Below, piece by piece: positions 35,688 to 47,198 of a stretch of DNA of 64,000 bases (the stretch's first letter is position 1; every line of letters begins with the position of its first letter). The stretch is from Pseudoalteromonas haloplanktis ATCC 14393 (lineage in GTDB: Bacteria; Pseudomonadota; Gammaproteobacteria; Enterobacterales; Alteromonadaceae). A program made the position numbers and the translations under genes. Location: the NCBI RefSeq assembly GCF_000238355.1, contig NZ_AHCA01000002.1:62001-126000 (forward strand). The letters run 5' to 3'. The notes under the pieces are model-generated. The model saw only the letters and a list, made by a program, of their open reading frames with translations, was not told where the DNA came from and searched no databases.

Positions 35688-36053
35688 AAATTCTTTGTAA
35701 CACTTTGGAAAATAACCCCAAACTCTAACAAATGATTCCGTCACTTCAAATTCAAAGCCGATCCGTTTAATAAGACTTAGAACCTTTTCAGACAAATCAA
35801 TATCAATCCACTCAACGCAAAGTAATGGAAATGGTAAGTGATAATACCATTCGCTATCCCAACCCGAGATGTAGCCATTAACCACCTTAGTTCGGTAGCA
35901 AGGTGGATTAGAAATTTCACGCATTTGTGATATTAGCTCATTCCATTTTGTGTTGTTTGCAGCACCAACTAATTGCTTTTCTGCAATGAGCCTTTTAGCT
36001 TCTTTCACGTCCTTTTCATGGGACACTGTATCAGCCATTGGCAGAAGACTCAT
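35682..36053 (-). CDS. DUF6678-like small protein
   Basis: This 123-residue soluble protein contains NNTKWNELISQMREI, CYRTKVVNGYISGWDSEWYYHLPFP and CVEWIDIDLSEK, a pattern I associate with the DUF6678 family (unknown function). The start at 36053 (MSLLPMADT) directly follows an attC-type heptamer GTTAGGT (36066-36060); MADT at 36038 is an alternative, and neither has a strong ribosome site. The TAA stop lies inside the ACCTAAC of the next attC-like site, the standard layout of an integron cassette. Confidence 0.7.
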   Translation of the reverse strand: MSLLPMADTVSHEKDVKEAKRLIAEKQLVGAANNTKWNELISQMREISNPPCYRTKVVNGYISGWDSEWYYHLPFPLLCVEWIDIDLSEKVLSLIKRIGFEFEVTESFVRVWGYFPKCYKEFT

Positions 36054-36373
36054 GTGTATACCTAACAGCGTTTTACCAAGAATACCGATAAACACTTTAT
36101 GAAAGTGCCTGTATTCGTATTCGTGCCAATACGCATTAAAATTTATAATAATATTATTAACTTACTAACTTATGAGGAAGATGGCAATAAAAACTCGCCC
36201 CGCTCATAGCAAGAACTTACCTAATCGAGAATCAACATTTTTATTAAACGAGAACAATCAAAATAAACACTATTAAAGTCAATCATTTAATTTTATTAAT
36301 AAGATAAAGCGAGAACTTAAACCAAGTATATACCGAGAATTTTAGTGCAATATCCCTTCAATGAATTAAAGCT
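36054..36373. other. attC-like structure D and AT-rich non-coding DNA
   Basis: Beyond the ACCTAAC at 36060-36066 the sequence can fold with GAATAC / GTATTC outside and CACTTT / AAAGTG inside (about 36080-36117), an attC-like extended hairpin. From about 36130 to 36373 I see only AT-rich DNA without a gene. Confidence 0.4.
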
Positions 36374-36398
36374 GTAGCGCAAAAGCGCCTTGCGCTAC
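36374..36398 (-). terminator. Hairpin after the M28 peptidase gene
   Basis: GTAGCGCAA / TTGCGCTAC form a 9-bp stem 11 bp past the stop codon. There is no T-run, so termination is only likely. Confidence 0.55.
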
Positions 36399-36408
36399 GC
36401 CTAATTAA

Positions 36409-37806
36409 TTAGTTTATATCCTGCTCAAATGCACCTACATCACCTGGAAATACCACCGGTGATTCAATGCCGTCTTTATTAACAGCGGCTACGCCAAAGT
36501 AATAGTTGTCGATCACCACATTTTTAAGGGTTGCTTCGCTTACATCACCGACATAGCGGCTAAACTGCCATTGTGGCTCGCTGGTATAACGCCAGTAAAT
36601 TCTGTAACCCACTGTTGTTTTGTCGCTGTTTTTTTGCCATTTCAAAGTGGTGCTTGGCTGCACAGCACCTGAGATTTCAACGTCTTTTGGTGGCGCTGGT
36701 GCCCATGCCATAGAGGCCAGGCTTACCGCATTAAGTGAGGTGAGTTTTGCCGTGTAATCAAAATCAACACCGTCGATCGTGTCACCATAAACAATACCAT
36801 TTTCTGTACGTAGATCTTGGTGTTGGTGATTGTAATTTTCGTTGGTTTCCATCACCCTCACAGCGGCATAGCCCATGTCGTTAAATGGGCGGTGATGCCC
36901 TCCACGACCAAAACGGTCAAGCCTGTAAACCAACATAGTATCTAAGTTAGGAATGTAACGATCAGCAATGGTATCAATATAACGCGCTAGGTTACGACTT
37001 GCAGAATCGACCTCGCCGCCGGTAAAGCGGCGTTTATGAGCTTGCTCTTTGGTTTCAATAACCCGTGTACCTTCAGAGAAGATACGCGCAGTGGTGTTAT
37101 CCGTTACGCCGTTAATACCTGTAACATTACCAATCATGTCGTTGTTGAGTACACCGTGTACTTGCCAGCCTTGTTTTTGTGCATACGAGGCGAGGATTTT
37201 ACCACCAAATAATCCTTGCTCTTCACCTGAAAGCGCCGCATAAACAATCGAACCATTAAATTTATACTTAGATAACACACGAGCCGATTCAATCACGCCC
37301 GCAACGCCTGATGCATTATCATTTGCACCTGGGGCATCACTGGTAAAATCCATTACATCACTTACACGCGAGTCAATATCACCGGACATCATCACCATGC
37401 GGTTTGGTTCATCACTACCGCGCTGAATTGCAATAATATTAACCACTTCAACAGGGTTAGGAATACGTTTTTCACCTGATATGGTGTCTTTTACTTCTAA
37501 AACCTCTAAACAGCCGCCACACTCGGCAGATATTTTTTCAAATTCTGCTTTTATCCAACGACGCGCAGCACCAATCCCTCGGGTATTTGATTTAGTCTCG
37601 GACAACGTGTGACGAGTGCCAAAATCAACTAATGCTTGAATATCCTTTTCTATGCGTTGAGGTGATACCGCTGCTGCGATGTCATGAAGTTTGGCTTGAT
37701 CTTGATAATCGGGTTCGACAGCAAATGTGTTGGTTGTAATAAACAGTGTGCTGAGGAGTAACGCAGGTTTACAGGATGTAAGAAAATGGCTTTTTTGCTC
37801 AAACAT
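36409..37806 (-). CDS. Secreted M28 family zinc aminopeptidase
   Basis: This 465-residue protein (from MFEQKSHFLTSCKP) has a signal peptide ending near TNTFA, an M28 peptidase domain (about 50-370) and a C-terminal fibronectin-III-like domain (about 380-455). Metal and catalytic residues are visible in DAPGANDNASG, SGEEQGLFGG and NNDMIGN, with a late histidine cluster in YNHQHQD. The first ligand position, usually His in a H-x-D motif, reads SGDIDSR, so it is Asp. ATG 37806 is preferred over 37836 because it gives a conventional signal peptide. Probably digests peptides outside the cytoplasm. Confidence 0.88.
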   Translation of the reverse strand: MFEQKSHFLTSCKPALLLSTLFITTNTFAVEPDYQDQAKLHDIAAAVSPQRIEKDIQALVDFGTRHTLSETKSNTRGIGAARRWIKAEFEKISAECGGCLEVLEVKDTISGEKRIPNPVEVVNIIAIQRGSDEPNRMVMMSGDIDSRVSDVMDFTSDAPGANDNASGVAGVIESARVLSKYKFNGSIVYAALSGEEQGLFGGKILASYAQKQGWQVHGVLNNDMIGNVTGINGVTDNTTARIFSEGTRVIETKEQAHKRRFTGGEVDSASRNLARYIDTIADRYIPNLDTMLVYRLDRFGRGGHHRPFNDMGYAAVRVMETNENYNHQHQDLRTENGIVYGDTIDGVDFDYTAKLTSLNAVSLASMAWAPAPPKDVEISGAVQPSTTLKWQKNSDKTTVGYRIYWRYTSEPQWQFSRYVGDVSEATLKNVVIDNYYFGVAAVNKDGIESPVVFPGDVGAFEQDIN

Positions 37807-37940
37807 GGTTGGCTCTTTTATTGTTAATAAATACACAAACTACAATACGTGAGTGAATAAATGCTGCAAATAATTTTGAGACTAACAACTGATTAACTCG
37901 TTTAATTACCGATTAGTGCAATAAACTGTGTAATCACCAT

Positions 37941-37968
37941 TAAAAAGCCCACTGAAAGTAGTGGGCTT
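37941..37968 (-). terminator. Terminator after gdhA
   Basis: AAGCCCACT / AGTGGGCTT stem with five T on the minus strand, 24 bp after the stop. Confidence 0.88.
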
Positions 37969-37992
37969 AATAAGCTTAGTTTGACTTAATGA

Positions 37993-39689
<1,697 letters not shown>

Positions 39690-40163
39690 CTATTCGCCGC
39701 TAACCGTTGTACGTAATTGTAGCTGAATACCGGTTAAGAAATTACGTAACACCTGATCGTTGCAAACACGGTAATGCTTATTATCTACTTTGCGTGAAAA
39801 AGCACTTAACTCATGCTTGCTTAAGTTAAAGCCACTCAACGCCAGTGCCGCAATCACATCGTCTGCTTTCATATTCAGTGCAATACGCAATTTCATTAAA
39901 ATACTATTATTATTTAGTGTGCGCTCTGGAAGTGGCTGCTCGCCATCGCGTTTACCGCGTTTTGTATTAATAAAACCATTTAGAAAAGTCGCAAATTCAG
40001 TGTCACTTGGCTCTACATGCCCTGCTTCACTTTCTTTCGTCAGCCAACCTGTTACTTGTAGTGGTGTGACAACATGATCCGCCGCCGCAAAAATTTCAAT
40101 CATGTTAGTATCTGTTAAATTAAAGGTATAACGCAGACGACGTAAAATATCATTATTAGTCAA
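39690..40163 (-). CDS. yehS: DUF1456 family protein YehS
   Basis: This protein consists of two copies of the DUF1456 domain (NNDILRRLRYTFNLTDTNMIEIF and NNSILMKLRIALNMKADDVIAAL), each about 70 residues, as in E. coli YehS (156 residues; function unknown). The TTG at 40163 with TGGA 8 nt upstream gives 157 residues and aligns with the E. coli start; the longer reading to 40190 adds nine unrelated residues. It stands alone on the minus strand between gdhA and lolCDE. Confidence 0.87.
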   Translation of the reverse strand: MTNNDILRRLRYTFNLTDTNMIEIFAAADHVVTPLQVTGWLTKESEAGHVEPSDTEFATFLNGFINTKRGKRDGEQPLPERTLNNNSILMKLRIALNMKADDVIAALALSGFNLSKHELSAFSRKVDNKHYRVCNDQVLRNFLTGIQLQLRTTVSGE

Positions 40164-40403
40164 AGTAAATTCCAGAGTAAGATAAGACAACCAAGCAAGT
40201 ATTGCTGGCTAAGTAAGAAGCCGTGCAGTTTAACAGAGTTAATGAAGCCCCCCTATTGATATTTTTCGCCCCCCCACGCCACGATGCCAATATCGACATT
40301 ACACCACTGATACAAAGTGCGCCTTATAAACCTCATTAGCGTGCAGGTAACGTGCGAATTGATTAATAATCCTTTTATACACAGGTTCTTAAATGAAACT
40401 TGA

Positions 40404-41648
40404 TCAATTGCCAAGCACCTTAGCAGGATCAACACGGGTTGCTTGCCATGCGGGGTAAAGGGTTGCCAGTACTGCGAGAATAAATGTGACGATCACAGTA
40501 ACCACAATATCTTGCCATACTAGTTTACTCGGTAAAAATTCAATAAAATAAACACCTTCAAGAGGGTTGGCCCCGAGTAACTGACTCACTAAAGTAAATA
40601 GCTCACTAATATTCAACGCGAGCATCACACCAATAAAGCTGCCTAACACTACGCCGATAAAGGCTTGGCTAAGCCCTTGCAAAATGAACGTTGCGAGTAT
40701 AGTGCTGTCTTTTGCACCCATGGTTTTTAAGATTGCAATGTTAGCTTGCTTTTCTCGTACTTCCATCACCAATGATGAAACAATATTAAAACTTGCCACG
40801 GCAATAATTAAAAATACCACAATATAAACGATGGTTCTGACCATTTGTATATCTTGATATAAACTACCTTGGGTTCTAAACCAACTAGAGATATACACAT
40901 AATCATCAATTGTTTGACCAACACGCAGCGCTATTTGGTGTGCTTGAAATACATCGTTTACTGCTAAGCGAAGCCCAGTTACTTGTCGTTGTTCATAGCC
41001 AAGTACTGATTGTGCTTTGCTTAAATGAATAAATGCCGCACTGCTATCAATGGGGCCTCCCATTTCAATTACACCAACCAATGTTAAAGTAACCCTTTTT
41101 GGCGCGAGTATTTCAGCACCAGCTTGATTAACTTGGGGGATCAATAAAGTAATTAACTGGCCTTGTTCAACGCCTAACTGTTTAACAATTTGCTGGCCCA
41201 AAATAATTTCATCTTCGCTAATTTGGCTGACCAACTTGCCATAAGTAAACTGATTAACCGCAGACACCTCAGTTTCAAAAGCTGGATCAACACCACGCAC
41301 TTCAACCGCTTTTAGTTCGCTTTTATATTGCGCCATACCATTGACACTTATAAAAGGAGCAGCACCCGTTACCCCTGGCTGCTTCGTGAGTTTTGCCACT
41401 TTTTCAGGCCAATTATCAATTGCACGATTTGGCGCAACATACTCAACCTGCGGTACAACACTTAATAAACGATGTACAAGCTGCTGTTCAAAACCATTGA
41501 TCACTGACAAAGCCACAATGAGCACAGCAACACCGAGTAAAATACCTATGGTCGAGGCTTTTGCTATAAAGCTAACAAAACCATTTTTTTCGTCTTTACT
41601 ACCTGAACTTGCTCTAAAACGTTTACTTAAGTAGGCACTAAGCAACAT
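40404..41648 (-). CDS. lolE: Lipoprotein-releasing ABC transporter permease LolE
   Basis: LolCDE extracts outer-membrane lipoproteins from the inner membrane and hands them to LolA. This 414-residue permease has the family layout: an N-terminal membrane segment (about 33-53), a large periplasmic domain and three C-terminal segments (about 250-275, 300-325 and 360-385), ending in LYPAWQATRVDPAKVLGN. It is the third gene of lolC-lolD-lolE and its start overlaps the lolD stop by 11 bp. Assignment as LolE rather than LolC rests on position and similarity. Confidence 0.92.
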   Translation of the reverse strand: MLLSAYLSKRFRASSGSKDEKNGFVSFIAKASTIGILLGVAVLIVALSVINGFEQQLVHRLLSVVPQVEYVAPNRAIDNWPEKVAKLTKQPGVTGAAPFISVNGMAQYKSELKAVEVRGVDPAFETEVSAVNQFTYGKLVSQISEDEIILGQQIVKQLGVEQGQLITLLIPQVNQAGAEILAPKRVTLTLVGVIEMGGPIDSSAAFIHLSKAQSVLGYEQRQVTGLRLAVNDVFQAHQIALRVGQTIDDYVYISSWFRTQGSLYQDIQMVRTIVYIVVFLIIAVASFNIVSSLVMEVREKQANIAILKTMGAKDSTILATFILQGLSQAFIGVVLGSFIGVMLALNISELFTLVSQLLGANPLEGVYFIEFLPSKLVWQDIVVTVIVTFILAVLATLYPAWQATRVDPAKVLGN

Positions 41649-42336
41649 GATTAGCCTCTTTAATTGCCAACTTACCATCATCAAGGTATGCAATTTTACC
41701 TAGCTTATCGGCGAGCTCTAAATCATGAGTCACTACTACAAAGCTGGTGTTTAAACTGCTATTGAGTGTTTTGATCAAATCATAAATTTTAATCGCATTT
41801 TGTTTATCTAAGTTGCCTGTAGGCTCATCGGCTAAAACTAAATCAGGCTCAGTTACTAAGGCACGCGCAATTGCTACGCGCTGGCGTTCACCACCAGATA
41901 ACATAGAGGGTTTATGGTTACTGCGATGCGACAAGCCAACTTTATCAAGCATGGCGAGGGCTTTAACATTGGCCTCTTTAGCACTTAAACCTTTTATTAA
42001 TAAAGGCATAGCTACATTTTCAACAGCATTAAACTCCATCAGTAAATGATGAAACTGGTAAATAAATCCTAAATGGTCGTTACGAAATTTAGCTTGTTCA
42101 GCACGTGATAACTTAGCGACCTGCTGACCTTTGATTTTAGCCGTCCCAGCACTTTGCGAATCAAGTGTGCCTAAAATATGTAGCAAGGTACTTTTGCCTG
42201 AACCAGAACTGCCTACAATTGCCAACATTTCACCTTGCTGCAAGCTTAAATCAATCCCTTTTAACACTTCTACTTGGTTGGCACCATCTTGATATGTTTT
42301 GCTTAATTGTTCACATTGGATAACTAAATCATTCAT
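41638..42336 (-). CDS. lolD: Lipoprotein-releasing ABC transporter ATPase LolD
   Basis: This 232-residue ATPase energises lipoprotein release. It has Walker [17 protein letters not shown]-loop [12 protein letters not shown], signature [15 protein letters not shown], Walker [13 protein letters not shown] and H-loop VVTHD. The ATG at 42336 with GAGG about 9 nt upstream is chosen over a start at 42363 that would lie deeper within lolC. Both ends overlap neighbours, so lolC, lolD and lolE are translationally coupled. Confidence 0.97.
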   Translation of the reverse strand: MNDLVIQCEQLSKTYQDGANQVEVLKGIDLSLQQGEMLAIVGSSGSGKSTLLHILGTLDSQSAGTAKIKGQQVAKLSRAEQAKFRNDHLGFIYQFHHLLMEFNAVENVAMPLLIKGLSAKEANVKALAMLDKVGLSHRSNHKPSMLSGGERQRVAIARALVTEPDLVLADEPTGNLDKQNAIKIYDLIKTLNSSLNTSFVVVTHDLELADKLGKIAYLDDGKLAIKEANHVA

Positions 42337-43546
42337 AACGCAATACCTCTGCGGGGCTAACATTGGCAGCTTTACGTGCCGGATATAATGTGGCTAAAAA
42401 GCTCATGGTAATACTGCCAATGGCAATCACTAATAAACTCATCACGTCAAATTTAACGGGTAAAGCAATCCCCGTTAATAGGTTTAAACCAATCCCAGCT
42501 AATACTTCGTTAATATAAGCGCTGAGTAACAGGCCGAGTCCTGCACCAATACTGGTACCAATTAAACCGTTGTATAAACCTTGGATCATAAAAACGTGCT
42601 GGACTTGTGCTGGGGTTAACCCTAGAGTTTGTAAAATAGCAACTTCACTTTGTTTTTCGCTCACCATCATGGTCAACGCTGAAACAATATTAAATACCGC
42701 CACTAGCACAATAAGCCCAAGCAGCATAGACATAATGCGTTTTTCCATCGCTACAGCAGCAAATAAAGTCCCTTGTGACTGACGCCAATCGGTGACTGTG
42801 TATTGATTTAAAATGTTGCTGGCTGATGCGCTAAAGGTATCTAACTCAAAAGGGTCATAAAGTGAAATGCTTAAATTTGGTGCGCTATTAGTTGGTAGCT
42901 TTAAAATCCGTTGCAGCGATTCGCCACTAGTAAACGCCAAACTCATATCTATTTCAGAACCGGTTTCATAAATTGCCGCAACTGTAAATAAACGTTGGCT
43001 AGGGACACGACCAAGCGGCGTGTAACTTGACGCATTGGGCATGATCACCCGTACTTTATCACCTAAACCAATACCGAGTTTACGAGTTAAGTAACGACTG
43101 ATAGCAATGTTATAGCGCGATGCCATAACAGTTTGCCAATTACCTTGAGTCACTCTATCACTGATTTTATACAAAGATGCGTTATCATCGTATAAGCCTT
43201 GCAGCAATACGCCGTGAAGGTCATGGTTAGTTTGTAAAATTGCTTCACCATGACGATACAAGCTCGCGTGTTTTACAAATTCAGATGCCATAATATCATT
43301 TTGTAACTGCGTCATTTGGGCCTGTGTTTGCCCATCAGCTGCAATTTCAACATGGGGAATAAGGCCTAGCATATTAGTTTTAAGGTTATTTTCAAAACCA
43401 TTCATTACTGAACTAACAGTAAATAATGCCATTAAACCTATGGCAATACCGGCGATGGAGAAAAACGAAATAAATGAGATAAATGCATTCCCTTTCGAGG
43501 AACGACTGTATCTCAGCCCGATAAACAGGCTAACAGGTTGAAACAT
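42329..43546 (-). CDS. lolC: Lipoprotein-releasing ABC transporter permease LolC
   Basis: This 405-residue permease starts MFQPVSLFIGLRYSRSSKGNAF and has one N-terminal membrane segment (about 25-45), a periplasmic domain and three C-terminal segments, ending [19 protein letters not shown]. It is the first gene of the lol operon and paralogous to LolE. Its stop overlaps the lolD start (ATGAATGA). No outer-membrane lipoprotein receptor genes (lolA, lolB) are nearby in this window. Confidence 0.93.
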   Translation of the reverse strand: MFQPVSLFIGLRYSRSSKGNAFISFISFFSIAGIAIGLMALFTVSSVMNGFENNLKTNMLGLIPHVEIAADGQTQAQMTQLQNDIMASEFVKHASLYRHGEAILQTNHDLHGVLLQGLYDDNASLYKISDRVTQGNWQTVMASRYNIAISRYLTRKLGIGLGDKVRVIMPNASSYTPLGRVPSQRLFTVAAIYETGSEIDMSLAFTSGESLQRILKLPTNSAPNLSISLYDPFELDTFSASASNILNQYTVTDWRQSQGTLFAAVAMEKRIMSMLLGLIVLVAVFNIVSALTMMVSEKQSEVAILQTLGLTPAQVQHVFMIQGLYNGLIGTSIGAGLGLLLSAYINEVLAGIGLNLLTGIALPVKFDVMSLLVIAIGSITMSFLATLYPARKAANVSPAEVLRYE

Positions 43547-43685
43547 AATTATTTATGGTTACATTTAATGCCAATTCAGCGCCCATACTAGCATAGATAA
43601 ACGGCTGTTGGGTATGTGCAAAAATGTAAAAATTAATGACAAATCAACTACTGCCGTCAATTGGCCCGCCTATTTTTAATGATCT

Positions 43686-44555
43686 TCAATTTAGTGACGT
43701 TATAAGATGGTCAAGTAATGCACGTACATTGGTTGCCACAAACTGTCTCGGGGGATACACGCCCCACACACCTTCGGGCTTTGGCTGGCTGTTCATCAAT
43801 ATTGGTACTAAATCCCCCGCGGCTAAGTCACGCTCAATGTAATAGTTAGGCAATTGAATAATACCTAGTCCTTTTTTAGCCGCATCCGCTAATGCCCAGC
43901 CACTGTTACAGCGTAATCGTCCTGCTACTTTAATATGCTTATCACGCCCTTGTTCGCACACTCGCCAATAACTACTGTTCCCCACTAAACATTGATGATT
44001 TTGTAATTCTGCTAAGGTATGAGGCTCACCAAAACGCGCTAAATAGGCTTTTGAGCAGCAAATTACAAAATGCCGCTCGCTTAAGCGCCGTGCTTTTAAG
44101 CTAGAGTCTTTTAAATGACCCAAGCGAATAGCCAAATCAAACCCACCTTCTAATAGGTTTTCTTGCTCGTTACTCAGCGCCATTTCTACTTCAACATCAC
44201 TGTGTTGCTGCATAAATGTGTGTACAGCAGGCATCACAAAGCTTTCGCCATACATAACTGGCGCAGTAAGTTTAATTTTACCTTTGGGTGTACTTTGTTG
44301 CTGAGCGAGTAAGCCGGTGGCGTCGTCTAAGGCGTGCTGCAAGTGTTTGGTCTGGTGTAAAAATACTTCCCCTTCTTTGGTTAACACTACCTTTCGGGTT
44401 GTACGGGTTAATAATTGTGTGTTTAAACGTTGCTCTAATTGCGTAACATGACGGCTTATATGCGCTACCGATACACCCAACACACTGGCTGCACGAGTAA
44501 AACTGCCCTCTTCGCCGACTGCGATAAATTCATCTATGCCTAACCAACGACTCAT
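43686..44555 (-). CDS. LysR-family transcriptional regulator beside formaldehyde detoxification genes
   Basis: This 289-residue regulator has an N-terminal winged helix-turn-helix (FTRAASVLGVSVAHISRHVTQLEQRL, about 17-42) and a LysR effector domain (about 90-285). It diverges from frmA across 114 bp, an arrangement common for LysR activators that control the adjacent frmA-fghA operon in response to formaldehyde or glutathione adducts. The ATG at 44555 (MSRWLGIDEF) has GGTAA 5 nt upstream; two further upstream codons are possible. Confidence 0.9.
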   Translation of the reverse strand: MSRWLGIDEFIAVGEEGSFTRAASVLGVSVAHISRHVTQLEQRLNTQLLTRTTRKVVLTKEGEVFLHQTKHLQHALDDATGLLAQQQSTPKGKIKLTAPVMYGESFVMPAVHTFMQQHSDVEVEMALSNEQENLLEGGFDLAIRLGHLKDSSLKARRLSERHFVICCSKAYLARFGEPHTLAELQNHQCLVGNSSYWRVCEQGRDKHIKVAGRLRCNSGWALADAAKKGLGIIQLPNYYIERDLAAGDLVPILMNSQPKPEGVWGVYPPRQFVATNVRALLDHLITSLN

Positions 44556-44657
44556 TATTACCATACTGTAAAAGTGTTTTATTAAAATGAAGATTAACAT
44601 TGTTTGAGAAACAAATAAAATAGCGCTATTGTTTTAAACCATCTAAGTAATTAATAA

Positions 44658-45791
<1,134 letters not shown>

Positions 45792-45846
45792 TATAAAGTA
45801 CACATGCCACCCAGCTTTTGCTCGGTGGCCTGTTAGCGAGGATACT

Positions 45847-46692
45847 ATGTTAGATAATTTAAGTGCCACAAAAGTCAGCGGTGGCTGGCACAAGCAATAT
45901 AGCCATACTGCAAACAGTACTCACTGCACAATGCGTTTTGCTATCTTTTTGCCACCCGGCGCAAGCCAAACCAATAAAGTTCCCGTGCTGTATTGGTTAT
46001 CAGGCTTAACTTGCACTGATGAAAATTTTATGCAAAAAGCCGGTGCTTTTAAAAAAGCAGCTGAATTAGGCATTGCCATTGTTGCTCCTGATACTAGCCC
46101 ACGCGGTGACAATGTTCCGGATGAAGACAGCTATGACTTCGGCCAAGGTGCTGGCTTTTATGTCAATGCCACACAAGCGCCCTACAACACCCACTACAAT
46201 ATGTATGAGTATGTGGTAAATGAGCTACCTGCTTTAATTGAGCAGCACTTTCCAGTAACCGACAAAAAAGCAATTAGTGGTCATTCTATGGGGGGGCATG
46301 GCGCGTTGATGATTGCCCTACGTAACCCACAAAATTACACCAGTGCTTCAGCGTTTAGCCCGATTGTGAACCCAATTAACTGTCCTTGGGGGCAAAAAGC
46401 ATTTAGTCAGTATTTAGGCAGTGATAAATCGGCGTGGGCCCAATACGACACCTGTGAGCTAATGAAACACGCCAAGCAAAAAAATTACCTACCAATGCGC
46501 ATTGATCAAGGTGAAGCTGATAACTTTTTAGTGGAACAACTAAAAACTGAAAACTTATTCCAACAAGTGAATGAGAATGACTACCCTGCTGAAATTAACA
46601 TGCATGCAGGTTATGACCATAGTTACTTTTTTATCAGTAGCTTTATTGATGAACACCTATTATTTCATCAATCGTATTTGCAGGCTCAATAG
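45847..46692 (+). CDS. fghA: S-formylglutathione hydrolase
   Basis: FghA hydrolyses S-formylglutathione to formate and glutathione. From the ATG at 45847 (GAGGA just upstream) it has 281 residues: WLSGLTCTDENF, the variable-free SPRGDNVPDEDSYDFGQGAGFY, nucleophile S147 in SGHSMGGHGAL, acid in DQGEADNFL and the histidine of YDHSYFF. A longer reading to 45754 overlaps frmA and is unlikely. Its last 50 bases overlap the convergent lipoprotein gene. Confidence 0.96.
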   Translation: MLDNLSATKVSGGWHKQYSHTANSTHCTMRFAIFLPPGASQTNKVPVLYWLSGLTCTDENFMQKAGAFKKAAELGIAIVAPDTSPRGDNVPDEDSYDFGQGAGFYVNATQAPYNTHYNMYEYVVNELPALIEQHFPVTDKKAISGHSMGGHGALMIALRNPQNYTSASAFSPIVNPINCPWGQKAFSQYLGSDKSAWAQYDTCELMKHAKQKNYLPMRIDQGEADNFLVEQLKTENLFQQVNENDYPAEINMHAGYDHSYFFISSFIDEHLLFHQSYLQAQ

Positions 46693-47026
46693 TCTGCTCC
46701 TGTGTGAGGTTGTCAGCCGGTACTTCCTCACATTCTTTAAGTGTTTTAGTCACTCGCTTGCAGAGCACTTGCGGCTGTGATTGCTGTTGCACTAATCCGA
46801 CCAAGAATCGGTCCACTTCCAAACCGAGCTCAGAAAAAGAAAATGTTTGTTGATCACCAACGGGAAAATCCTTTTCTGGCGCCACATGCGCAGGGGAAAG
46901 CGCTAAATCAGCATCGTAATTTTCATCTGCTTTTGAATAAATAGCGCCATCAACCAATACCCCAGCCACGGTACATGCAGACAATAATTGGCTAACAGCT
47001 AAAGCTACAACAAAATGTTTGAACAT
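46643..47026 (-). CDS. Small lipoprotein of unknown function
   Basis: This 127-residue protein has a lipoprotein signal MFKHFVVALAVSQLLSAC (lipobox LSAC, Cys18), then a hydrophilic acidic body with two more cysteines (about residues 89 and 99). Aspartate is absent at +2 (TVAG follows), so outer-membrane sorting is expected. I do not recognise the family. The 3' end overlaps fghA by 50 bp on the opposite strand, which is unusual and means the last 16 residues share DNA with FghA. Confidence 0.75.
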   Translation of the reverse strand: MFKHFVVALAVSQLLSACTVAGVLVDGAIYSKADENYDADLALSPAHVAPEKDFPVGDQQTFSFSELGLEVDRFLVGLVQQQSQPQVLCKRVTKTLKECEEVPADNLTQEQTIEPANTIDEIIGVHQ

Positions 47027-47198
47027 AAATTAAATCCTTGTACTACGTTGATGTATTGTTAATTAATACTATAACTAACACAGTACAAAACACTGTAAAA
47101 AACTGTAAGTTCATGACAATGAATTAATTAATTGAATATGCTATACTTTTTTAGAAATTTTATTTCTATGAACATTTAATTCAGCACGGGGAATATCA

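Larger units (their letters stand above)
33300..36120. mobile_element. Integron cassette-like region without integrase (CALIN-like)
   Basis: Small orphan genes, all on the minus strand, are bounded by heptamers of attC type: GTTAGGT at 36066-36060 before the DUF6678-like gene, ACCTAAC containing its stop codon (35687-35681), GTTAGAT (34995-34989) before the membrane lipoprotein, and ACCTAAC containing that gene's stop (34066-34060). Each is accompanied by local inverted repeats. No integrase is seen in the window. The outer limits are approximate; the low gene density and repeats contrast with the compact flanks. Confidence 0.55.

Noticed and set aside
35682-35731. Longer form of the small lipoprotein starting at 35731 and overlapping the DUF6678-like gene
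   Set aside because: It would cross the attC-like site; MKYLW at 35638 has AGGA and an immediate lipoprotein signal.
40245-40275. C-run near 40245-40275 as a slippage switch
   Set aside because: It is outside any coding frame, downstream of the yehS start region and upstream of no gene on either strand.
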